Shown: positions 9,187-17,904, numbered from the stretch's first letter. The stretch is DNA of 64,000 nucleotides from Pyxidicoccus caerfyrddinensis (GCF_010894405.1 NZ_JAAIYA010000006.1:517111-581110), one strand, 5' to 3'. A program made the numbers and translations. The notes: a model not told the origin generated them from the letters alone.

Positions 9187-10236
9187 ATGGTGCCCACGCC
9201 CGACGTCATCCGTCACTTCCATCCCGTGCTCCCCGCCCGCTCGCTCGGCAAGAAGCCCGTGCGCGTGGAGGTGGCTGGCCGTGCCTACGCCCTCTTCCGC
9301 GACGCATCGGGGAAGCCCGCCGCGCTCGCGGACGCCTGTCCCCACCGCTTCGCGCCCCTGTCGAAGGGGCAGGTGCGCGCGGACGGGCGGCTCCAGTGCC
9401 CGTACCACGGCTGGCGCTTCGACGCGGAGGGCAGGGGCGCCAACCCCAGCCAGCCCGAGTTGCGCCACTGCGACGCGAGCAGCTTCCAGGTGGTGGAGCG
9501 CCACGACTACCTCTGGCTGGCCGAGCGGGACACCCCGCTGTCCGCCATGCCGGACATGGAGGTGGATGCCGACGAGTACGTGTACGGCGGGGCCTTCTCG
9601 CAGGTGTTCGAGGCGCCGCTGCACGTGTCTCTCGACAACTTCAGCGAGGACGAGCACACGCCCTACGTCCACACCCGCCTGGGCTGGGACGACCCGCGCG
9701 CGGACCAGGTGGAGTTCGAGGCGCACAACTTCGATGACCGCACCGAGGTGCACTACCGCGCGCCCCAGCGGGCCGCGCCCCTCATGAAGCTGCTCGGCGT
9801 GCGCGACGGGGACTTCTTCCAGAACGACTGGGTGACGCGCTTCGACCCGGTGCGCAGCCAGTACACCGTGAGTTGGGTGTCGCCCACGGGCAAGCAGCGG
9901 CCGTTCATCACCCGCGCCAACATCTTCTTCGTGCCGGAGACGGCGACCACCACGCGCCTGCACGCCTTCTCGTTCCTCAAGTGCGTGGTGCCCGCGATGC
10001 GCCCGCTGCTGCCCGTGGCGGCCCGCGCGGCCGCCGCGCTGACGTGGTGGGAGGTGCGCGATGACGCGCGCTTCATCCCCACCGTCGCGGACACGCCCTA
10101 CAGCCACAAGGGCATGCGGCTGGACAAGTACGACAAGCCGCTCGTCCACCAGCGCAGGCTCATGGAGCGCATCTACTACCGCACCGGCCCCAGCGTGGCG
10201 TCGGTGCCGCTCGCGCGCGAGGCGTCCAGCGGCTGA
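9187..10236 (+). CDS. Rieske [2Fe-2S] aromatic-ring-type oxygenase
   Basis: 349-aa oxygenase component. The N-terminal Rieske domain has the cluster motifs CPHRFAPLSKG (about 52-62) and CPYHGWRF (about 73-80). The C-terminal catalytic domain has a mononuclear-iron motif in the segment DNFSEDEHTPYVH, with the two His in the usual places. The position that normally holds the bridging Asp (as in DNLMDLTHxxxxH of VanA-like enzymes) is Glu, with Asp next to it. The substrate class is unknown; no reductase or ferredoxin gene is adjacent. ATG 9187 is preferred over an upstream in-frame start (9043) because it fits the family N terminus (VIRHFHPVLPARSLGKKPV). Confidence 0.88.
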   Translation: MVPTPDVIRHFHPVLPARSLGKKPVRVEVAGRAYALFRDASGKPAALADACPHRFAPLSKGQVRADGRLQCPYHGWRFDAEGRGANPSQPELRHCDASSFQVVERHDYLWLAERDTPLSAMPDMEVDADEYVYGGAFSQVFEAPLHVSLDNFSEDEHTPYVHTRLGWDDPRADQVEFEAHNFDDRTEVHYRAPQRAAPLMKLLGVRDGDFFQNDWVTRFDPVRSQYTVSWVSPTGKQRPFITRANIFFVPETATTTRLHAFSFLKCVVPAMRPLLPVAARAAAALTWWEVRDDARFIPTVADTPYSHKGMRLDKYDKPLVHQRRLMERIYYRTGPSVASVPLAREASSG

Positions 10237-10248
10237 AGTCGGCGGCCG

Positions 10249-10467
10249 TCAGTGCACGGAGGGCGCGGGCTCCTGGTAGGGCGTCGCCGTGCCGGCGATG
10301 CCCGCGCGGGCCTCCCAGGCGTTGCAGCCGCTGTTGCCGGAGACCTCGAGCTCGAACTCCGCCAGCTCCGGCTGCATGCAGCGGCTCGTCTCGTCGCCGC
10401 CCGGCTGGGGATGGTGGCTGTCGAAGTACTTGCAGCCCTTGCAGTTCCCCCACTGTCCGTCCGCCAT
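10249..10467 (-). CDS. Small Cys-rich protein, function unknown
   Basis: 72 aa, soluble, no signal peptide. Four Cys in the order NCKGCKYF, SRC and SGC suggest a small metal-binding knuckle or Fe-S site. The start ATG 10467 has a strong GAGGAGG ribosome site about 5 bases upstream, so this is likely a real gene although short. Same strand as the TolC gene, but a stem-loop separates them. I do not recognise the family. Confidence 0.7.
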   Translation of the reverse strand: MADGQWGNCKGCKYFDSHHPQPGGDETSRCMQPELAEFELEVSGNSGCNAWEARAGIAGTATPYQEPAPSVH

Positions 10468-10568
10468 GACGTCCTCCTCGGGAAAGGGTGGATGCCTCTC
10501 CCCCGAGGGTGGGGCTGGTGGTGGGCGCTCACAAGCGCCGCTCGCCACCCGCGCTCCAGGGCAGGCGG

Positions 10569-10594
10569 CCCGGCGCCCGGGAATGGGCGCCGGG
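10569..10594 (-). terminator. Stem-loop downstream of the TolC-type gene
   Basis: Perfect 10-bp stem CCCGGCGCCC (10569-10578) with GGGCGCCGGG (10585-10594) and a 6-base loop, located 18 bases past the stop codon of the efflux gene. No T-run. Confidence 0.6.
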
Positions 10595-10611
10595 GCCTTG
10601 GAGCCCGACGA

Positions 10612-12039
10612 TTACTGCTGGGGCGCCGGCTGCTGCTGCGCGGGCTGCTCCGACTGCGGCTGCGCGGGCTGCTCCATCTGCTGCGGCATCGTCTGCCCCG
10701 GCAGCGGCTGGAGGTGCGGCGGCACCGCGTTCGGGTCCTTCAGGTCCGAGTCCAGCGCGCGGGCCTCGAAGGCGCCCACGGAGCGCAAGAGGCGCAGCGC
10801 CGCGAGGGCCGACTGGAGGCGCTCGTTGACGAGGCCAATCTCCGCGCTGGTGAGCGCGGTGTTGGCGTCGGCGACCTCCAGGTAGGTGGCCACGCCGGCC
10901 TTGAAGGAGACGTCGGTGAGGCGCTGGGACTCGCGCGCCAGCTCCACCGTCTGCTCCGCCTTGAGGCGGTTGGCCAGGGCGCTCGCCAGGTCCAGCTGCG
11001 AGCGCTTCACGTCCTCGCGCGCGGTCAGCTCGGCCTTGCGTTGGTTGGCCAGGCTTTCCGCGATGCGGGCGGAGGCCTCGGTGAGGTTGGCCTCGCGCAG
11101 GCCGCCGTCCCACAGCGTCCAGGACGCCGCGAAGGTGATGAGCCAGGTGTCGGACTGGCCGGTGAAGCCGCCCGAGTTGGCGATGCGGTACGCGCCGTTG
11201 ACGCCCACCGTGGGCAGGTAGGCCAGCCACGCGCCCTTCTTGTTGGTGCGCGCCAGCTCCACCGTCTCACGCGAGGCGGCCACGTCCGCGCGCGCCTCGA
11301 GCGAGCGCTGGTAGAGCTGGTCGGCGTCTGTCTTCACGGGCACCTCCGGCTCGGGCGGCGCGGCCACGTCGAAGTCGGCGTCGTCGAACGCCAGCAGGGT
11401 GGCGAGCACCAGCCGGGCGGAGGAGTACGCGTTCTGCGCGCGGATGAGGTCCTGCTCGGCGCGGGACAAGTCCTGCTCGGCGCGCAGCTGCGCCACGCGC
11501 GTCACCGTGCCGGCCTCGAAGCGCACGCGGGTGTCCTTGGAGCGCGCCGCGTTGAGCTCCACCAGCCGCTCCTGCACATTCACGGCCTTCGCCTGCGCCG
11601 CGGCGCCGTAGTACGCCTGCGCCACGCCGAAGAGGATTTCGCGCCGCGCCTGCTCCACGTTCAGCGCCGCCACGCGCTCGGACTTGTAGGCGGCGGAGAT
11701 GCCCGCCCACAGCTGCGGGGCGATGATGGCCTGGCGGATTTCAATCTGCGCCTGGCGCTGCACCAGCGGCTGGATGGTGATGGGCACCGGGGCGATGGGG
11801 CCCGGAGGGATGATGGCGGCATCCGAGTTGCGGATGATGACGCCGCTGGCGGTGATGGTGGGCAGGTAACCCGCCCAGGCCTTGCGCGAGGCGGTGTCCG
11901 CCTGCTCCAGGCGGGCCTGCGCGACCTTCAGGTCCAGGTTCTCTTTGCGGGCCCGGGAGAGTGCGTCCTCCAGGGTCAAAACGGGCGGCGGTGCCGCGGC
12001 CAGGGTGGCCGCCAGGGTCAGCGCCAGAAGTGAGCTCAT
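10612..12039 (-). CDS. TolC-family outer-membrane efflux protein
   Basis: 475 aa. A signal peptide (MSSLLALTLAATLAAAPPPV) is followed by two OEP repeats of long amphipathic helices (about residues 22-210 and 235-430) typical of trimeric TolC channels for type I export or RND/ABC efflux. The C-terminal 30 residues are Gln/Pro-rich. ATG 12039 follows GAGGAGGTAGAGG, a strong ribosome site. No periplasmic adaptor or pump gene is next to it, so its partner must be elsewhere. Divergent from a MarR regulator with a candidate operator between them, which suggests MarR control of efflux (inference). Confidence 0.92.
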   Translation of the reverse strand: MSSLLALTLAATLAAAPPPVLTLEDALSRARKENLDLKVAQARLEQADTASRKAWAGYLPTITASGVIIRNSDAAIIPPGPIAPVPITIQPLVQRQAQIEIRQAIIAPQLWAGISAAYKSERVAALNVEQARREILFGVAQAYYGAAAQAKAVNVQERLVELNAARSKDTRVRFEAGTVTRVAQLRAEQDLSRAEQDLIRAQNAYSSARLVLATLLAFDDADFDVAAPPEPEVPVKTDADQLYQRSLEARADVAASRETVELARTNKKGAWLAYLPTVGVNGAYRIANSGGFTGQSDTWLITFAASWTLWDGGLREANLTEASARIAESLANQRKAELTAREDVKRSQLDLASALANRLKAEQTVELARESQRLTDVSFKAGVATYLEVADANTALTSAEIGLVNERLQSALAALRLLRSVGAFEARALDSDLKDPNAVPPHLQPLPGQTMPQQMEQPAQPQSEQPAQQQPAPQQ

Positions 12040-12353
12040 ACCGCCTCTACCTCCTCAGGGGCCCCGCGTCGGCGCGAGCCCACGACGTCCATAAGGACTT
12101 GCTACGGGTTGTCTCTGCACTGCGAGCGTCCGGGCTTCTCACCCGGGTGCCCCGGAAACGACAGGAAATCAGCCGTGCGCACCGTGCCGGGGCTAATAGG
12201 ACTCATCCGCGGCATGGCTACCCGACCTCCTGCCCTCCAGGGCCCGGGACGAATAGGCCAGGGCGTCCGAAATTGGAAGCTCCGGAATGTATTAATCGTC
12301 AAAGGTTGATGAAGTCAATTGTTTAGGTGCTCGTGGGGAATTACATTGAAGGC
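12040..12353. other. Divergent intergenic region, TolC-type gene / MarR
   Basis: 314 bases without a gene. The half near marR (12270-12330) is clearly AT-richer than its surroundings and carries TATTAAT at 12290-12296 and the inverted repeat listed separately, so both promoters probably lie here. No other repeat seen. Confidence 0.6.
12296..12312. promoter_or_regulatory. Candidate MarR operator (inverted repeat)
   Basis: TCGTCAA-AGG-TTGATGA: 7-base arms with one mismatch and a 3-base centre, in the AT-rich part of the divergent region 42 bases ahead of the MarR start. Size and position match the 16-20 bp palindromes MarR proteins bind; binding itself is inference. Confidence 0.5.
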
Positions 12354-12845
12354 ATGAGCAGCGAGCATCTGGAGCGGAAGACGAGGCCGGCGGACTCGCG
12401 ACGACGTGGCGAGTCCGTCACGGAGGTGGAGGAGCACGATTTGCCACGGCAGGCGTGGACGCTCCTCTTCGAGCTGATGCACGCGCACATGCGCAACTTC
12501 CCGGCGCTGGCGGCGGAGTTCGAGCTGTCACCGGTGCAGGCGCACGTGCTGCGGCAGCTCGGCGAGGCCCCGCTGGCGATGAGCACCCTGGCCAACTACC
12601 TGTCCTGCGACGCGTCCAACGTGACGGGGCTGGTGGACCGGATGGAGGCGCGGGGGCTGGTGGAGCGGCGCAGCTCCGAGCAGGACCGGCGGGTGAAGAT
12701 GCTGGTGCTGACGGACGCGGGCGCGGCGCTGCGCGAGCGGCTGCTGGAGCGCATGGCCGAGCCGCCCGAGGCCATCGCCGCGATGGGCGACGACGACCTG
12801 CGCGCCCTGCGCGACATCATGCGCCGGGCGCTGAAGCCGCAGTGA
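12354..12845 (+). CDS. MarR-family transcriptional regulator
   Basis: 163 aa from ATG 12354; in-frame GTG codons at 12327 and 12333 would add 9 or 7 residues. The winged-helix domain is typical: LSPVQAHVLRQLGEAPLAMS, the recognition helix around SCDASNVTGLVDRMEARGLV, and the wing RRSSEQDRRVKMLVLTDAG. An extra N-terminal tail of about 25 charged residues precedes it. MarR dimers usually repress a divergent transport or efflux gene and their own gene until a small ligand binds; the divergent TolC-type gene is the obvious candidate target. Confidence 0.9.
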   Translation: MSSEHLERKTRPADSRRRGESVTEVEEHDLPRQAWTLLFELMHAHMRNFPALAAEFELSPVQAHVLRQLGEAPLAMSTLANYLSCDASNVTGLVDRMEARGLVERRSSEQDRRVKMLVLTDAGAALRERLLERMAEPPEAIAAMGDDDLRALRDIMRRALKPQ

Positions 12846-12887
12846 GGACGCGAGCGGGGCCACTCCCCGAGAGGAGGAGCGGCCGCT

Positions 12888-13679
12888 TCAGTCCAGCAGG
12901 AAGGTGTACGAGTACTTCATCTCCGTGGAGACGGCCTCGCCGCCCTTGATGGCGGGCTTGAAGCGGAAGCGTTTGATTGCGTCGCGCGCCGCTTCGTTGA
13001 GGCCGTAGCCCGGGCCGTTGAGAATCTTCGCGGCCACCACCTTGCCCTCGTTGTCGATGGTGATGGACAGCGTCACCGTGCCCTCGACGCCGGCGCGGCG
13101 GGCCTCCTCCGGGTAGGGAATCTTCACCTCGGAGGCCACGGTGGGCTCGGAGTCCACCTGGTAGATGGGCGTGTACTTCGGCGCGGAGTACCCCTTCACC
13201 TCCTTGGGGTCCTTCGCGGTGCGGTCCACCCGGCCATAGGACGTGTTGCCCACGGGCGCGGCGAAGGCGCCGGCGCTGGTGGTGGACGACATCGTCATGC
13301 CCACCACGAGCGGCGGCGGCTTCGCCTGCGGCTCCGGCGGAGGCGTGTTGTTGGGGGGCGGCGGGGCCTCCACGGGCGGCGGCGGCTTGGGGGCCTCGGC
13401 CACCTTGATGGGCGGAGGCTTCACCGGCTTCACCTTGGGCGGAGGCGGCTTGGGCTCCTCCTTCTTCTCCTCGGGAGGCGGCGGCGGGGGCGGCTTCTGC
13501 ACCTCCACCATGACCAATTCCACCGGGCGCTGGGCGACGGGGCGGGGCCGGTCCGCGATGCGGGCGAGCATCCAGAAGCCGCCAGCGTGCAGCACCAGCG
13601 ACACGAGCAGGAAGGCGACCACCGCGTTCTGCGAGCGGCGGGGAGGCAATGACGAGCTGTCGAGGACCGCCTGGCTCAT
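12888..13679 (-). CDS. tonB: TonB energy transducer
   Basis: 263 aa. The N-terminal membrane helix NAVVAFLLVSLVLHAGGFWML (about 18-38) is followed by a Pro/Lys-rich periplasm-spanning rod (about 60-125) and the TonB C-terminal domain (about 180-263: IPYPEEARRAGVEGTV and AARDAIKRFRFKPA). It transmits proton-motive force from ExbB/ExbD to TonB-dependent receptors. Last gene of an exbB-exbD-tonB operon, 16 bases after exbD. No receptor gene is next to it. Myxobacteria carry several such sets, so its receptor partners cannot be told from here. Confidence 0.9.
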   Translation of the reverse strand: MSQAVLDSSSLPPRRSQNAVVAFLLVSLVLHAGGFWMLARIADRPRPVAQRPVELVMVEVQKPPPPPPPEEKKEEPKPPPPKVKPVKPPPIKVAEAPKPPPPVEAPPPPNNTPPPEPQAKPPPLVVGMTMSSTTSAGAFAAPVGNTSYGRVDRTAKDPKEVKGYSAPKYTPIYQVDSEPTVASEVKIPYPEEARRAGVEGTVTLSITIDNEGKVVAAKILNGPGYGLNEAARDAIKRFRFKPAIKGGEAVSTEMKYSYTFLLD

Positions 13680-13695
13680 GGGCTGACGTCTCGCT

Positions 13696-14133
13696 TCAGG
13701 GCGCGGCGGGCGTGGCCGCGGGAGCCACGTCCTTCTCGATGTTGAGGGCGAACTTCGCGATGCCCTGGCCCTTCACCACGTCGATGAGCCGCATCACCCG
13801 GCCATACGCGAGGCTCTGGTCGGCGCTGATGATGGCGCGGGTGTCCTTGTCCTTCGCCACCTGCTCGGCCACCTTCGCGGTGAGGTCCGCCTCGCTCACC
13901 TCGGTGCCGTCGAAGAAGAGCTTGCCCTCCTTGTCGAGCACCACGTTGACCAGGCCCTGCACCGTCTCGCCGCCGTTGGCCGCGCGGGGCAGGTCCACCT
14001 CCACCGTCTCGCGGACGATGAAGTTGGCCGTCACCATGAAGATGATGAGCAGCACCAACACGATGTCCACCAGCGGCGTGACGTTGATGCCGGTGATTTC
14101 CTCGTCGTTGTCCTGCGGGGCGCCCGCCGCCAT
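13696..14133 (-). CDS. exbD: ExbD/TolR-family proton-channel subunit
   Basis: 145 aa with one N-terminal membrane helix (DIVLVLLIIFMVTANFIV, about 23-40) led by NVTPLVD, whose Asp is the conserved protonatable residue of ExbD/TolR. The periplasmic domain follows (LVNVVLDKEGKLFFDGTEVSEADL). It forms the stator with ExbB and powers TonB. Starts 3 bases after exbB ends. Confidence 0.92.
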   Translation of the reverse strand: MAAGAPQDNDEEITGINVTPLVDIVLVLLIIFMVTANFIVRETVEVDLPRAANGGETVQGLVNVVLDKEGKLFFDGTEVSEADLTAKVAEQVAKDKDTRAIISADQSLAYGRVMRLIDVVKGQGIAKFALNIEKDVAPAATPAAP

Positions 14134-14136
14134 GGC

Positions 14137-14847
14137 CTAGCGGACCTCCGCGGCGCGCGGGGCCGCATCGGCAGCGGGACGCTCGGCGCGCAGGCTGCCC
14201 ACCAGGGCGAAGCCCAGGGCGTTGGCGCGGCTGGTGAGCGTCTTGAGCTGGCGGTTGAAGACGTTGAAGGCCACCACCGCCGGAATCGCGACGGCCAAGC
14301 CCACCGCCGTGGCGACGAGCGCCTCGGAGATGCCGGCCATGACGGTCTGCTGGATGGCGGCGCCCTTCGAGGCGGAGGCGCCCAAATCGTGGAAGGCCTT
14401 GATGATGCCGAGCACCGTGCCGAACAGGCCGATGAAAGGGGCGTTGTTGCCCAGCGTGCCGAGGAAGGACAGGAAGCGCTCGTACTGGGGACGCTCGCGG
14501 GCCATGGTGGAGGCAATCACCTGCTCCACGGTGTCCGCGCCCTGGGCGGTGGACGCCAGCGCCTCGCGGACGACGGCGGCCTCCATGCCGCTCTTGCCTT
14601 CCACCGCCTTGCGCGCCGCCTCGAAGTCACCGCGAGCCAGGCGCACGGCCAGGGCTTCGGAGTCGGGCAGCCGGTGGCGGGCGAAGTACACCGCGCGCTC
14701 CAGCATGATGGCGATGGAGAGCACCGAGAGGACGACGAGAATCCACAGCACCCACTCGGCGGAGCTGAGCGTCACGCCGAGCAGCTTGCTGCTGAGCCAG
14801 CCAAGCTCGGGTTGACCCGTCTGGGACAGGAGGAGGTAGGGCGTCAT
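14137..14847 (-). CDS. exbB: MotA/TolQ/ExbB proton-channel protein
   Basis: 236 aa. Three membrane helices are visible: about 32-50 (VLWILVVLSVLSIAIMLER), and the pair in the FLSFLGTLGNNAPFIGLFGTVLGI and EALVATAVGLAVAIPAVVAF segments that line the proton channel in this family. ATG 14847 is chosen because the N terminus of the family begins there (MTPYLLLSQTGQPELGW); an in-frame start 80 codons upstream would add sequence without family likeness. First gene of the exbB-exbD-tonB operon; its promoter must lie in 14848-15146. Confidence 0.9.
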   Translation of the reverse strand: MTPYLLLSQTGQPELGWLSSKLLGVTLSSAEWVLWILVVLSVLSIAIMLERAVYFARHRLPDSEALAVRLARGDFEAARKAVEGKSGMEAAVVREALASTAQGADTVEQVIASTMARERPQYERFLSFLGTLGNNAPFIGLFGTVLGIIKAFHDLGASASKGAAIQQTVMAGISEALVATAVGLAVAIPAVVAFNVFNRQLKTLTSRANALGFALVGSLRAERPAADAAPRAAEVR

Positions 14848-15089
14848 GAAGGTAGGCCTGGGTGTAGGTGGGCTACGAGCCTGAAGTAACCCGGTTGCCA
14901 ACTCGCGCGCCCATCTCTTGTTCCCCGAGCCGGGAAAGTCAAATGGAAGGGCGGGTTTGGTGCCCATCCGCTCGGTGGGGGACGGGGACCTGGCGCGGAA
15001 GTCGAAGGTGTCACGCTCCCGGTACGCCCCGGGGCCCATCGTGTTACCGGCGGGCGGTGGACGGTGACGGACGCTTCTCCGGAGCACGC

Positions 15090-15119
15090 TTCATCCTGCC
15101 CGCCCGCCCCCTGTATAAG
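15090..15119 (+). promoter_or_regulatory. Candidate sigma70-type promoter
   Basis: TTCATC (15090-15095), an 18-base spacer and TATAAG (15114-15119), 27 bases before the lipoprotein start. The -10 box stands out in GC-rich sequence; the -35 box is weak. The rest of 14848-15146, between this gene and exbB, shows nothing else I can name. Confidence 0.35.
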
Positions 15120-15146
15120 AAGGCGCACTTCGTCACGGGGGAATCC

Positions 15147-16364
15147 ATGATGTTCAAGGGCTTCAGCTTCGCGGTGATGGTGGCGCTGGTGGTCACGGGC
15201 TGTGGGCAGTCATCGACCCTGGTCTCCGCGGATGGGCGCTCGGAGGCGGAGGAGTCGGAGGTGACGCCCGAGCTCCCGCACCCGACGACGAACGAGCCGG
15301 TGGATGGGGGCTGTGGCGAGCCGGTGCCCCGGCCTCCGCCCGACTCCGACTCCTGCTCCTTGTCCCGGCCGGTGCTGCGCATCGAGGACTGTCCGACGGA
15401 GCAGGGCTACCGGGTGACGGGCTACACGAAGCCGGACCCCCGGGGCCCGGAGCTCGTGGTGCTGGGCATCTACGAGAGCAGCAGCGACCACTCGGCCACG
15501 GGCGAGGCCACGGTGCACGTGAAGCGGACGACGCCCCATGTGCTGGTCCTCTCCTCCTACGAGCCCACGCGGTGGACGCTCGACGTGGCGCCCGGCGCTC
15601 GGCTCGAGCGCGTCATCCTGAACGGGTACCACGCGCAGAGCCTGGCCTCCGTGCCCGCCGGTGTCGCCGTGGAGAACCGCAGCGAGGTGGGCCACTACCT
15701 GTCCGCCTGCGCGTACAAGTGGCCGGATGACAACCAGGGCTGCAATACGCAGGGGCTGATGACCGGCTTGCAGCGGCTCACCTCCCACGAGGTGACGGAC
15801 TTCGCCGGGTGCTACCGCGCCACCCAATTCACCGTGGAGGACGGGCCGGGCTCGTGCCCTCCGCCGCCGCCGCCGCCTTCGCCCGTCAAGCATGAGGCCG
15901 TCTGCACGCCGGGGCAGGGCACGCTGTCCACCTACGTCGCGCCGGCCCTGGGCTCGCCCGAGCTGCACCTGCTGGGCGTCTATGAGTCGCACTCCAACCA
16001 CGGCGGTGGCACCCACCCGGAGGGCGCGGCCACCGTGGACGTGACACGGAAGGCGCCGCTCATCCTGACGCTCTCCTCGTACGAGCCCATCCACTGGACG
16101 GTGAACGCCGCGCGGGGGGCGCGCATCCAGCGCATCATCCTCAATGGCTATCACGAGCAGCGCGTCACCGCGCCGGAGGGGATTCCCGTGGAGAACCACA
16201 GCGGCCCCGGCAAGTCGCTCGGCGCGTATGCCTACGCGTGGCCGGCCACCTCGGGCGGCAGCGACACGCAGAAGCTCGTCACGGCGTTGGAGTCGCTCAC
16301 GTCCACGCGGCTGAGCTCCTTCGCGGGCTGCTACCAGGGCACGTACTTCAAGCTCGGCGAGTGA
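15147..16364 (+). CDS. Lipoprotein with two tandem homologous domains
   Basis: 405 aa. The signal peptide ends in the lipobox VVTGC (Cys19). After an acidic linker come two copies of a domain of about 130 residues (101-230 and 271-403) joined by a polyproline stretch (238-246). Shared landmarks are PEL-LLG-YES, LSSYEP--WT, ILNGYH, VEN and FAGCY. The two copies are recognisably the same fold with perhaps 45-50 percent identity by eye. Family unknown to me; the repeated motif suggests a secreted beta-rich binding module. Two consecutive ATG codons (15147, 15150) could serve as start. Confidence 0.75.
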   Translation: MMFKGFSFAVMVALVVTGCGQSSTLVSADGRSEAEESEVTPELPHPTTNEPVDGGCGEPVPRPPPDSDSCSLSRPVLRIEDCPTEQGYRVTGYTKPDPRGPELVVLGIYESSSDHSATGEATVHVKRTTPHVLVLSSYEPTRWTLDVAPGARLERVILNGYHAQSLASVPAGVAVENRSEVGHYLSACAYKWPDDNQGCNTQGLMTGLQRLTSHEVTDFAGCYRATQFTVEDGPGSCPPPPPPPSPVKHEAVCTPGQGTLSTYVAPALGSPELHLLGVYESHSNHGGGTHPEGAATVDVTRKAPLILTLSSYEPIHWTVNAARGARIQRIILNGYHEQRVTAPEGIPVENHSGPGKSLGAYAYAWPATSGGSDTQKLVTALESLTSTRLSSFAGCYQGTYFKLGE

Positions 16365-16373
16365 GTCCCGCCG

Positions 16374-16406
16374 CGCGGCCCCGTCTCTCCAGGAGGCGGG
16401 GCCGCG
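16374..16406. terminator. Bidirectional stem-loop between convergent genes
   Basis: Perfect 10-bp stem CGCGGCCCCG (16374-16383) with CGGGGCCGCG (16397-16406); the 13-base loop can extend the stem a little. Sits between the lipoprotein gene and the convergent aldo/keto reductase gene. Confidence 0.7.
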
Positions 16407-16413
16407 GGTGGCC

Positions 16414-17409
16414 CTACGGGCGCTGGGGCGGGCTCTCGGTGAGGGCCGGGTCCTTCTGCACGACGGGGCCGAGCACCGTGTCGATGCGGCGCAAAAGCTC
16501 CGCCTCCAGCTTCACGCCGGCGGCCTTCACGTTGTCGTGCACCTGCTCCGGACGGGTGGCGCCGATGATGGCGGAGGAGACGCCCTTGTTCTGGAGCACC
16601 CAGGCGACGGCGAGCTGGGCCATGGTGAGGCCGGCCTCCTTCGCCAGCGGCTGGAGCTGCTGCACGCGGGTGAGCACGTCGTCCGACAGCAGCCGCGACA
16701 TGAAGCGCGAGCCATTGGGGTCCGTGGCGCGACTGCCGGCCGGCGGCGGCTTGCCGGGGAGGTACTTGCCGGTGAGCACGCCCTGGGCGAGGGGCGACCA
16801 GACAATCTGCCCCAGGCCCTCCGCGTCCGAGGCGGGGATGACCTGCGACTCAATCACCCGCCACAGCATGGAGTACTGCGGCTGGTTGGAGATGAAGGGC
16901 ACGCGCAGCTCGCGGGCCAGCGCGGCGCCCTTGCGAATCTGGTCGGCGGTCCACTCGGAGACGCCGATGTAGAGCGCCTTGCCCTGCCGGACGAGGTCGG
17001 CGAAGGCCAGCATCGTCTCCTCCAGCGGCGTCTCGAAGTCGTAGCGGTGGGCCTGGTACAGGTCCACATAGTCCGTCTGGAGCCGCTTCAGCGAGCCGTC
17101 GATGGCCTCGAGGATGTGCTTGCGCGACAGGCCCCGGTCGTTCTTCCCGTTGCCGGTGGGCCAGTACACCTTGGTGAACAGCTCGTAGCCGGCGCGGCGC
17201 TGGCCCTTGAGCGCGCGGCCGAGCACCTCCTCGGCCCGCGTGCCCGCGTAGACGTCCGCGGTGTCGAAGGTGGTGATGCCCGCGTCCAGCGCCGCGCGCA
17301 CGCACGCCAGCGCGGCCTCCTCCTCTACCTGCGAGCCGTGGGTAATCCAGTTGCCGTAGGAGATTTCACTGACGACCAGACCACTGCGTCCGAGATGGCG
17401 AAAGTGCAT
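16414..17409 (-). CDS. Aldo/keto reductase (Kv-beta/AKR6-like)
   Basis: 331-aa NADPH-dependent TIM-barrel reductase. Catalytic tetrad segments are visible: DTADVYAG (Asp, Tyr; about 49-56), FTKVYW (Lys, about 78-83) and YQAHR (His about 121). The cofactor side has [13 protein letters not shown] and the IGATRPEQV segment near residue 286. It resembles the voltage-gated potassium-channel beta-subunit/YghZ group of AKRs. Physiological substrate unknown. A separate small gap divides it from the DoxX-like gene on the same strand. Confidence 0.93.
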   Translation of the reverse strand: MHFRHLGRSGLVVSEISYGNWITHGSQVEEEAALACVRAALDAGITTFDTADVYAGTRAEEVLGRALKGQRRAGYELFTKVYWPTGNGKNDRGLSRKHILEAIDGSLKRLQTDYVDLYQAHRYDFETPLEETMLAFADLVRQGKALYIGVSEWTADQIRKGAALARELRVPFISNQPQYSMLWRVIESQVIPASDAEGLGQIVWSPLAQGVLTGKYLPGKPPPAGSRATDPNGSRFMSRLLSDDVLTRVQQLQPLAKEAGLTMAQLAVAWVLQNKGVSSAIIGATRPEQVHDNVKAAGVKLEAELLRRIDTVLGPVVQKDPALTESPPQRP

Positions 17410-17421
17410 AGGCGCGCGAGA

Positions 17422-17904
17422 CTAACCATGCGCCGGAAGCCTCGCACGGCCGAAGGTGCGCCACAGTCCACCGGCCCACGCCACCCAGGCGATGTAGACG
17501 AGCTGGAAGGGGATGCGCAGCCAGAAGTACCAGTCCGGCAGGGGCAGCACGTGCGAAGCGCTGTTCGCCGCGGCCTCGTGGATGTTGGCGGGGAGGATGG
17601 CCACGAGCAGCGCGATGAGCCCCAGCGCCGCGAGCCGCCGGGTGCGCTCGAGCAGCATCCCTACGCCCCCCGCGACCTGGAAGGCACCGGAGAGGAGGAC
17701 CCAGAAGTGCGGGGACGGGAGCTGCGGCGGAATCATGGCCTCGTAGCGCGCGGGCATGAGGAAGTGCATGACGCCGGCCCCGATGAAGAAGAGGCCCGCG
17801 GCCACGGCCGCCCTATCCCTGGGCGTGGCGAGCGCCGGGAGGCGGCGCAGCGGGGGCAGGTGCAGCAGCGCGAAGAAGGTGAGCAGGACGAGCGAGAAGG
17901 TCAT
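17422..17904 (-). CDS. DoxX-like membrane protein
   Basis: 160 aa with four to five hydrophobic helices (about 3-17, 30-48, 62-80, 87-105, 130-150) and the DoxX-like pattern LFFIGAGVMHFLMP...YEAMIPPQLP, LVLLSGAFQVAGGVGML and LPANIHEA. Such proteins are small membrane proteins of uncertain role, linked to thiosulfate or quinone chemistry in a few cases. ATG 17904 has AGGAGC 7 bases upstream. It follows the AraC regulator gene by 50 bases on the same strand, so it may be that regulator's target. Confidence 0.85.
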   Translation of the reverse strand: MTFSLVLLTFFALLHLPPLRRLPALATPRDRAAVAAGLFFIGAGVMHFLMPARYEAMIPPQLPSPHFWVLLSGAFQVAGGVGMLLERTRRLAALGLIALLVAILPANIHEAAANSASHVLPLPDWYFWLRIPFQLVYIAWVAWAGGLWRTFGRARLPAHG

